Program-made: the position numbers and the translations under genes
In this document: in pieces, positions 37,301 to 43,800 of the stretch
Layout of the letters: every line of letters begins with the position of its first letter
Position numbering within the stretch: the first letter of the stretch is position 1
Assembly (NCBI GenBank): GCA_015231405.1
Contig: JADGBR010000019.1
Coordinates: 1 to 61,986 of the forward strand
Length of the DNA stretch: 61,986 nucleotides
Direction of reading: 5' to 3'
From: Candidatus Omnitrophota bacterium
GTDB taxonomy: Bacteria > Omnitrophota > Gorgyraeia > Tantalellales > Tantalellaceae
Notes under the pieces: generated by a model
Seen by the model: the letters and a program-made list of their open reading frames with translations, nothing else
Database searches by the model: none
What the model was told of the DNA's origin: nothing

Positions 37301-37667
37301 GGCGGTGACGGTTTTCGCGCCCGAAATAATATCAGCTGAGATCAGCGCTTTTGTAGCGGGAAACGGTCTCTTAAATACTGTTAAAGTGATAAAGGACGGA
37401 TATACCGATTCTGATCTTGATAGCAATAGGTTTCCTGACATCATGTCAAGATACGCCATTGCCAGGAATATTTTCGTTTATTACAATACCAACGCGCAAG
37501 ATGACGCTTTGGCAGCTATAAATAAGGTCCTTTCGCAGGTTACCGCCGGAAATTCCATCAATAACATCGAAGATCTGTTCAACATTATCCTTATGATCAA
37601 ACCCGTTGACTTTAAAGAGATCACAGAATGGCAGGATGCCATGACCGAAATAGCCACATCCCTATAA
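28353..37667 (+). CDS. Giant secreted protein 1: TIKI/TraB-like module, M48-type peptidase, UbiB/ABC1 kinase
   Basis: About 3104 residues; residue numbers here count from the alternative GTG 28344. A signal peptide ends near ARA-IALP. Residues 75-490 resemble TIKI/TraB/ChaN-type hydrolases: IQDAH (His86), NLEGG and a closing VTGGFH (His483). This module is shared with giant 3. An HELSH motif occurs near 773. A convincing M48 metallopeptidase follows: HELQH (968-972), the ExxAD ligand motif in ENDADWKA, then HPQLEPR. Residues 1100-2250 are unrecognised. A UbiB/ABC1 kinase-like domain (about 2280-2700) has KLGQ at 2311, an Ala/Ser loop SASIKVVYKA, lysine in VVIKIKRPEV, HADLHSGN with Asp2543, and DIG with Asp2564. 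UbiB proteins normally support quinone synthesis from inside membranes. A protein kinase-like fold behind a signal peptide is unexpected. The C-terminal tail (IKPVDFKEITEW) resembles that of giant 3. Confidence 0.85.
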   Translation: MGKVRVTSIFFRKTQAVFTTLVFALNCIIVDNARAIALPIVKSDAIGKLNDIDQLVIPYGLGSVKDMYKGPSDRSVILIQDAHCEYSCQQKIAGLLEYLNSGFGVDRVNLEGGSENYDLSIFTGIRDKTVRHKVSDQFVRDGTLSGSEFFAVNSVTGIELWGIEDVDLYMKNLAAYRGTLNERREVSGKIEKIQSALNGLKEHIYSGEFLALDSKNLQYRSEKISFKEYIEYLYGTASSKKIPIPEYPNLALLSETIQGESKLDFKKAGIERDTLIDTLKNDLSKGDLKTLLQMTVELKEGKISEEKFYGELTDKAKYLALDMAKYQELVKYTEYVSAYKSIDKYEVSREIRELENRIKSIIASSAEEKELDILSGNIETISKLAEFKLTVEEYVHFRDNRETFNIGRFMRFIRRECPKYGIVHGIPEDIYGMEGHLDKASEFYSLGFERDEAFMRNIRFSPSGSGELKRIAVVVTGGFHGENLGRIFRDNGISYATIMPEFIIGKDDVNRYFDLLAGKWSGIQESLYKALVPASNMQIASILSEKIAARVWEEERITAFEAAVLIRERLGSEKIRLLVPGGEVIELGNGDKINEMTLESLCAELSNRERGVSPRMVTNAVSNIESMQVQGGVNGSWVRGEDLSAHGNMGRYKKLAVIGAAGTERAFTVKGVELVIDFPDKDMEKEYLDIVKNAVTMALGEMDERDFARLLEAQGKRKEGLKPILVTILDGSKHLFEDHTANGFIGVNGKLFNKKISPGTIGKTLQIGFAHELSHEALIGERAILVKNTGKSSEDIDNLSAEEIITALTPQLKDLMEGDLFELDIDKAIDLGMSYEEALALANEGILSPNDGFLAGLSFHGNKRLRSRVREFLAEYDLKNHLIDGADPEYMDVYGEIRAVFDKLLETAGYNPKFFHLYFSDEEEANAFYLNGSNVFVVNLGLLKLSSENGKVKFSKDAIAFILAHELQHLRQYYGDVGSGKIDPNAELKPRWSGWDTMTEEQKKAYAKENDADWKAVSLMSEAGFNVTEASAIFRLLLKEMTSGDTSKQNIYVPFGAHPQLEPRTLELEELVNNRYWPNSSRDISMFPDDLMVKTSRFRGFQKRAINVSSDKDFALFIKEARDIRELSLAVSMGKSRRSEPGYEVEVPLGDPEAAAWLTLHRASDSVRAWDNSARKEVTKEGYKKNREAAAMSVKKELEAIGPILAEIEASRNTQNVKFDTVGGWGTQGMPMPWGEKMVFIDSGVVCADILTYAGSAYMVVSSALTANEEIVTVQISSPGDTVLIPLKDLFRYRKATILKEKARISPPLTLLKAISERINALIEADPDKEAQLKFYEEMFKKYLFRSEKFSERAEETKTEFNRYTRKIKDNKVAIADRSEFQRFVGEYPTAKLISAVEGLLPVWISLDGVPWACEREYHEFKETLEGQEVREPYFVRGDYTEFIDAVAGEIIARVERGDESRETLIKFAIAMEKAGKVAYRMRGGISDVKLKVLTAIVRGLRADSGRIGAREIEEFVQLLDKMKLLEGANTYWRDADKSVDGMKEEVAAVLYDAYQSYDTKDAVVGLFRKHNKLVTGLKDSFFSLLNNDKHKGLRTKLDMLVELGEDGRSFWDLKGVIMNDNSGESDAFTDCYISEITGKQGSLSFLREASPIVKRLVVLTYLGTFDAEVGLLFEIYDRAGQRLRMNAEDMDALREFLEADVSKTEKSFSFSLTLVKFDSRRQLALLLRLFRFLEEKGREDIIGRFLRNIDFDEALGSGMPKGEQYTREMGTFSMFFGELLMRYQDDLQAEFNTKVFGMASKADSDQGFSADEMVSRLNGSRVQRFARWDIMHEGDKDHIGYFAFLPEIFEGRSFKESADEIAVVFQEGFFRNMMLYSIFIKKILNEKLGIDVPSGEMFDFPWMENQIRGHEADIRDDLKYLLKYMAWDSNIQRLNVRYLAQSSKDPYTVDDAAYALERPGYTDIEYYDIGGRESQLSLNLAGLDSGHIADSLVGRNIKDQLDIVLEYYPLRSLARDKYLANIFSGTIRDIRSGNADFSASAPEMERALKEFQNISSMEKFAVQALEESLKDISKKKNSPVSFKEELDEIKRFLSGHSYVRDEVLTQFTNRQVKTSREYAEIAHLFVQDPDNVRDKGSSEYLFWKEQMQTIILNMDVTEKKDLLLWLMDIKGLPLSLKNYEFRLGVNFDGFKNSFGLFEGEFYKGVGRKNQEEILNSLFLGDNGIFSDPASYDEFVEKIVSKLIRPSKNALKELLKGVLTTGDPGRRMKVLMGVLKNYDGLSKIESTEEQEAVAVRVFLEANGLVGIKLGQFLVHSAFVEKGTILQKELDKLKDSVAPINKGIVFDMLEKIYKGKAFEEHFESLDEILGSASIKVVYKATRKDGKKVVIKIKRPEVDKLIDRDLKFLSDMLNRFGPMLEKEGLTIPPGLEERLKGIINEELNFGTMDKEGAGEANNQVRMRRNMESRKTREADGAIYEFSVPNSVEVYDNALMVEEFAMGVPLKKTDELRASGVETDKVQELIMEELLMQFFVDGFYHADLHSGNVLVDKTAEKTFIRIIDIGAAAVISEDNRMRLIGMLSALWDKDKWDIGKQIIYEYFPQFAGNQPLELELRSIVDSELNPVQKLIVLFGMLEKNGIDFKGEFREFYSVIRFLKASEYLFTDKMLEMLKKRFFPANIDELKRGAVELTQEVRKNFGGMDSPAVTEVGTEDEGLEITFNIETLQKAKIELDRLKQMRYWSTIVTPFPQVADVVDLCDGIISYYVDSGTLMKMKMDKSEREKYEDIREMIRSIQDIIINQGVGPFSIIKIMRLLGRIGKYRNDVIDYILKYYVPVKGVLDHIKLVRGISGAGESELGKLLERKMIEKIDKEVSDKFGRLPGDIVTDRKEDRVVATLEALMAGEKKKSSPIRAIMVVNGRTDEEIEKMERTINKGLAANGFGSADKKCKREICLINGDDETYKDKLMEEVRKAERSLPADGKNMAVTVFAPEIISAEISAFVAGNGLLNTVKVIKDGYTDSDLDSNRFPDIMSRYAIARNIFVYYNTNAQDDALAAINKVLSQVTAGNSINNIEDLFNIILMIKPVDFKEITEWQDAMTEIATSL

Positions 37668-37693
37668 CCCAGGCAAGTATATGCACATATTTA

Positions 37694-37723
37694 TTGACCT
37701 AATCAGAGCCGGTGTGTTATAAT
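37694..37723 (+). promoter_or_regulatory. Promoter of giant gene 2
   Basis: TTGACC (37694-37699), an 18-bp spacer and a perfect TATAAT (37718-37723). The leader to ATG 37836 is about 105 nt. Confidence 0.6.
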
Positions 37724-37835
37724 AATAAAAATCAACAGTGTCAACCCTTGAAATGTTAATCGATGAAAAGGCTTTTGCCAATTCACATTCTAAGTGGTTA
37801 CGCCATTACTTGGTTATTGCTTAACATATCGAAAA

Positions 37836-40800
37836 ATGCGGAATTTTAAAGTCAAATTTCTTTCTATTTTGTTAACAGCGAGTTTTGTCGTTAGCAATGT
37901 TTCTGATGCCTTTCCGGGTGGGCTGCCGACTGTTCTCAAGCAGAATCTTCAGCCGCAGTTGATGTTAAAGCCTTTAATGGATGAAGTTACCGGTGTTTAC
38001 CATAGACAGTTAATGCTTGAGATCTTTCTTGTTCTGGATATGGTCGCAAAAGGCGAATCACATACGCGCATAAATGCGTTGCTTGATGAAAGGGTGCTTA
38101 AAAGTGGCGGCAAGAGGTATCTGGACCTTACGGCACCCTGGCGGAGCGAAGGAGGGGAAGTTATGATCCCGCTTTCGGTAACTGACGAAATAACTCTCGA
38201 TGGCAGACGCAAGGGATTTTGTTTGTTCCTGGATGAGCCGTCGCTCGTGAGGAGGATACAGCTGGGGGCTGAGATCAAAGGAAGGATCGAGAAAATGACC
38301 GGAGCTTCGGCCTTTATTAATAAGGGCGAAAAGTGGAAGGAGAAATTCAAGGCAGCTATCAAAGAGGGGAAAGTCGAACGTGTAACGGACCAAAAGCCTT
38401 TCACGGATGCAGTCGCGAACGCGTTAACCGGGAAAATTCTGTCAGACGAAGCCGTTTTCGTCAAAGATCTTCTTTCCTTGGGTGAGTTAGACATGATCCT
38501 GTTCCCGTCAATTATCGAAGGGTCGAAAAATATCACGGGAGAGGACGATTTCCTTCTCGGGATCGCCACTGTTCGTGGCGATTTAAAAGAACTGGGGTCG
38601 ATCGGGCTCGGGGAGAAGGACGTTATAGGCTATTCCAAAGATCTTCTTGCTTTTCTTGAGGGGATCGATAGAAGGCGGATAGCGGGCGGCTTACGGTCAA
38701 GTCTCGCTGCCGAATATATTTTTCACGAGGCGCTTGAGTATGTTCTTTCTTCGGGCGGTACGGCCGATGGCGTTGCCCATGGGAAGGCCAGGGATATGCA
38801 GAGATCGGTTTTTCCCGAAAATTATACCGGAGAAGGCGAAGGCGTATTAAGCGAAGTCCTTAGGATTTTCATCGATACAGGCGCGTCCCTGGGCTCAAGG
38901 AAAAGGGATAGCCTCATGGCGATCTACGGCGAGGTTATAGAAAAAAAGTTCCCGGATACGGGGAAAAGGACCCTGGACGTTTCGGGTTCTAGCGATATGT
39001 ACTACCCCCTCATCGCCACGGACTCGACAGAGATAACGATGATGCTCGACGTTCCTTTCAGCGAGGAAGATCCGGGTTTCCTTGCGGCGCTAAAGGCGCT
39101 AGGTCTCAAAAAAGAGTCGCTGACAATTAGCCGGTCTACAAGCATCTCTACGGTAACGTTCAAATGGGCGTACCCGGGCTCCGCGGTAAAAGACCGGACG
39201 GTGCGGTTCATCGATAACGATATGGCTGGGATAACCGGCGACGCGATCGACGTGGTCATCTCGAGGAATAAAAAAACAGTTTCTCAGAGGACATTCCCGT
39301 TCGCGATAAGGGATCGCTTGAGCCCTAACGCCGTTTATTTGACGGATGATCCGGCCCGTAAGAATACCGCTTCCATGAGCGACTTTTTCGGGGATACTTT
39401 CCGTGCGCTGGAATTTTTTGACGCCGCGAGGAAAAAGAATACGGGGCTTTCAGGTTTCGAAAGGGTGATCCGTCATCCGGGATACAGCCCCAAGGCTAAA
39501 GAGCTTTCGGCGGAACTATTGGATAAAGGTTTTGTTCTGGAATTTCCCTTCACGCCGGGTTATTTGAAGAATGTCCCCGTTACCGTTGTAAAGAACGAGA
39601 GAAGAATAGCGCATCGATTGATCATGGATCTGGCCGAGAGTTCGGAGAAAGGCGGCTGGTATCTTATGGACGCTGAAACGAACAGTAAATTGAATTATAT
39701 ATCCGTCCTGGACGATAAAGAAAGCACATCCGCGACTCTCGGCGACCTCACGATAAATATATTCAGGGCGAAGAAAAAATTGCAGGGTGCCGTGAAATAT
39801 TGTTTCAGCATCACCCAGGAAGATAAGGGAGTCATAGGACACGGAGGGTTGCTGAATTTTATTTCCGAAGGTACGGTCGCTGTCAGATACGATATTCACG
39901 GGCTGGAAGAAACCTCCGGTAAAGAAGACCATTCGGGGAAGGGTTACGGATCAAAAGCGCTTGTCGTTTTGATGGCAGCATGTCTTAAAGATCTTTTCCC
40001 CCTTGAAGGCCCGTTGAGGCGTTTCACTTTTAACCGTTTCCCATGGGAAGACGAAGCCCGCTACAGGACGCCGAGGCTGGACAAATTTGTGAAGCTTATA
40101 GAGAGAGCAGGGTTCAGGAATGATACTTTTATTATCGAGGAAACCCGGGAAGGGTCAGAGATACGAGATTTAATGGATAAAATAGTGAAGGGGGAGAATG
40201 TCCGTCCTCTAGAGCTTCGACTGAAAGGCGCCGGTCACGGAGAAGCCAAACGAAAAAAAGAGGCAGTAAAGAAAGGGGGAGTTGATAAAAGGAGAAAAAG
40301 GCCGCCGCAGAGAAAGGACGGGCGTAAGGGCGAGAGAGAAGATATATTACCCCCTAAACCGAAAGATGATCCGCGTACGCTGGAAGAATGTATCGCGTAC
40401 GTCGAATATTTTATGGCGCTCATAAGGGAGAAAATGGCTGACCCTGAGTGGCAGGATTATGACAGAAGAATGTTCCAGGCTTTAACCAGGGTTGAACACT
40501 CCATAGCGGCTAAAGCAGTGGAAGTCATGCAGAAGACCGGTGATATGGACATTATGGAGGCGATGTTCGACAGGGCCGTAACCCTTATCAGGGAGCCTAA
40601 GATGTGGAAATTTCACCTGGAGGCTTTCCCGGATTGTTATCTACTTTGGAAGGCTTGTATGATCAAGTTTGGTACAGGGAAATATGAGGAAGGCCTCAAA
40701 ATAGCCGATTGGGCTATGGAGCTCGCCGAAAATTACCAGAAGAGAACAAGGGTAGATATGCGCCCTTTAAAAGGGAATATATTAGCCGCAAAGGCACAGG

Positions 40801-43800
40801 CGGCTTACCGCGCCGGTCATCCCGATAAAGTGGAAGGATTCGCGGGGTCTGCCGTGCGGACCCTGAAAGAGTACCTGGAGAAGGAAGGTTTTACCGAAGA
40901 GACTGAAATGGCCCAGGGCGATCTTCTTAAAGGATGGCAGTGCCTCGCCAACCACTATATTCCATATTCTAAATTTGCGGAAGCCAGGCATGAGATAGAT
41001 AAACTGACGGAATACATGGAAGAGAAACAGATGTTCCGGGATAAAGAGCTTTCCCTGGAAATATACCGTCTTGCTTCCGAGATCCACATAAGATGCGCGA
41101 GGTTCTCCAGGGACAGTTTAACCGCGGCGGAAGGGTATCTTTACAAGGCGCTGAAATTGAGCCCGGCTTCCGAAGAGCTTGAAACGCTCACCGGGTGGCT
41201 GGCTTTTGAAAAAGGCGATATCGAAGGGGCCGTCGGGTCGCTCGAAAAGATCACCGTTCTTGGAGTGGGAAGACGGAGTTCTCTCATGGCGATACAGCTG
41301 TACACCGGAGCGGCTTACGCCTCAAAAATGCCCGGTAAAGAAGCTCTCTGGGAGAGGATCATAGCCATGTTCGGGAAGTTTTCTGCTATGGAAAAGACCA
41401 TTGCCGATAGGCAGGAAGTTATGGCGTCTGAAAAGCTTGACAGGGTGCTTGACATAACGGGCGATTGCCTGAACGCCGCCCTTAAAGGCTACGGGGATAT
41501 GGCCGACGCTTTCAGGTCGACTCTCCGAAAATGTCTGGCCGAAGAGGTTTATGTCGCCGTGCCATCCACGAAGATGATATTCGCTTACGCCGCGCGTGCC
41601 CAGGCCCGGGGGATGACGCCGGATGAATGCGTTGTGGAAGCCGCGGCCACAGGCTGGCTTAAAGACCTTCTTGCCGGTTTTGTTGAGAAATATTTTTGCG
41701 CCGTGACGATCGAAGCCGAGTACGCGTGGTATCCTTCCAGGGATAAGGATATTTTTACCGCTTTTCTTGTGGCGGCCATAAAGTCGGATGATCCGGCCAT
41801 TACGGCGGCAATGAAATTGAACATGATAGCTTTCCTGAAACTTGAGGACCGGCCTGGACTGGAAGCCGAAAAACTCTTAAGCATGCTCGACGCTTACGTT
41901 GACCGGTCGTCTTCGAAAAAGGCCGGAGAGATCGCGAAAGAACTTGAGGAAGCTTTGTCGCCCGCCGTAAAAACGGCGAAGGTAAAGACCCTTTTCGAGG
42001 ACGGGATGTATAAAGACGTTATCGCCAACGCCGGAAAAGTTGTGGGAAGGCTCGGCGATGAGGAGGTCGATGTAAGAACGGATCTGGAAAAATACATGAA
42101 GGCCTCGAGCCTTGTCCTGGAGGCTGACGACAAATACTCTAAGGGTGAATTCGATATTGCCTGGGAAAAATATCTTGAAGCCCTTCGCGCGGCGAATGAG
42201 GGGAATCCATGCGATACCCAAAAGATCGATCTCAGGATAGGCAAGGCCGAGACTATGTTGCGGGCTTTCGCCCAATACAGACTTGACCACTATGACGAGG
42301 CGGAGACGATCGCCGGTGGGATCAACGACGCCGCAAGTGAACGTTTCATTAAAACGATAGCCGAGGTCAGGAAAATACTCGGGCTCATAGGAGGTTCGCC
42401 TATTCGCAGGGATGTCACTAGGGCCATAAGGATGGCGGCGGAATTGAGCTCGAAAAACCCGAACGACCCGCATCTTGATGAGGTTAAAGCTAGTTGCGCC
42501 GGGGCATTAAAGGCCGTTGAGGCCAGGGAAAGATCATTTCTGGAGAAGTTGGAGGAAATACGCCAGTATTTAGCCTTGAATAAACTTGATGACGCGTCCC
42601 GGCTTTTGGACGAGATACTCGCTTACGGATATAACAGGGACGCTATGATCCTTCTTATCGACGCCGCCGGTAAGGCCGCAGGGAGCGGGCGTTTTGAAAC
42701 GGCGCTTAAACTTGTGAAACAGGGTCTTCTCTTAATGGACCAGGGTAACGCCTTAAAGAATAAGCTTTTGGCGATCGGCAAAAAGGCCAAAGGCGCTCTC
42801 GCCGCCGAAAGGTTATCTCATCACCAGAACATAATATCGGCCGAGTTCGAGACCGACAACCTGAGGACGGCAAGAAAAACACAGGAATACGGAATAAAAC
42901 GAAGGGATAGGAACTTCCTTGAGTACGATTATGACAGGGTTGACAAGGATCCGGATACTGGGATGGTAACGATAAGGGGGTTTTCTTTCTTGTCGGCCAA
43001 AAACGGTCCCAGGGGAGGAGAACCGGTAAGCCTGTCACCGAAAAACGCCGTGACTAAAGGTGAAAGTTATGTGGTAGTTGACTCGTCCGGGGGGAGTAAT
43101 GTACTTGTCTATCTCAGGGCCGTGGATGTGAGGGACGAACACGCCGTATTCGAAATAACGGATACCGCCGATATCGACCGCGAGCTGAAACTGATCCCCG
43201 AAAAAGGCAAGTTAAGGAAGGTTTCCGACCCGAGCCTCAGGCTCCGGAGGGACCTCCTCGCTAAAATGCGAAGGAATATAGAACGGTCCGCGGATAACGG
43301 GAAGATCGAGGAAGAGCCGGAAGCGGGTACCGATCTCCTCGATATGGCGCTCGGGTTCAGGGCTCCGGTAAGGGGAGCTCCGGCAACTGGCGCGGAAAAT
43401 CCGATCGAATTTTTGGATAAGAGGATAAAGTCCGATCCGGCCCAGAACGCGGCCGTTAAAGCTGCGCTCGATCCCAAAAAACCTTTCAACCTGATACAAG
43501 GCCCCCCCGGCACAGGCAAAACCAGCGTTATCATAGAGCTGGCCAGGCAGTATTCGCTAAGGGGTAAGAAAGTGCTCATAGTTTCCCAGTCCAATGCCGG
43601 CGTGGATAATGTCGGGATAAGGTTCGAGGAGATGAATAAGTCCGGAGCCGGGATAAAGTTCGCGAGGGTCGGGAGAAATCCGGATTCGATAGATCCGGCG
43701 TTAAGGCACGTATGGGAAAAGAAAAAAGAGATACTCAGCGACATGCAGAAGGCGGGAAGCGGTTGTATCGTTCTCGGGACGACGAACGGTTTTCTCCTGG

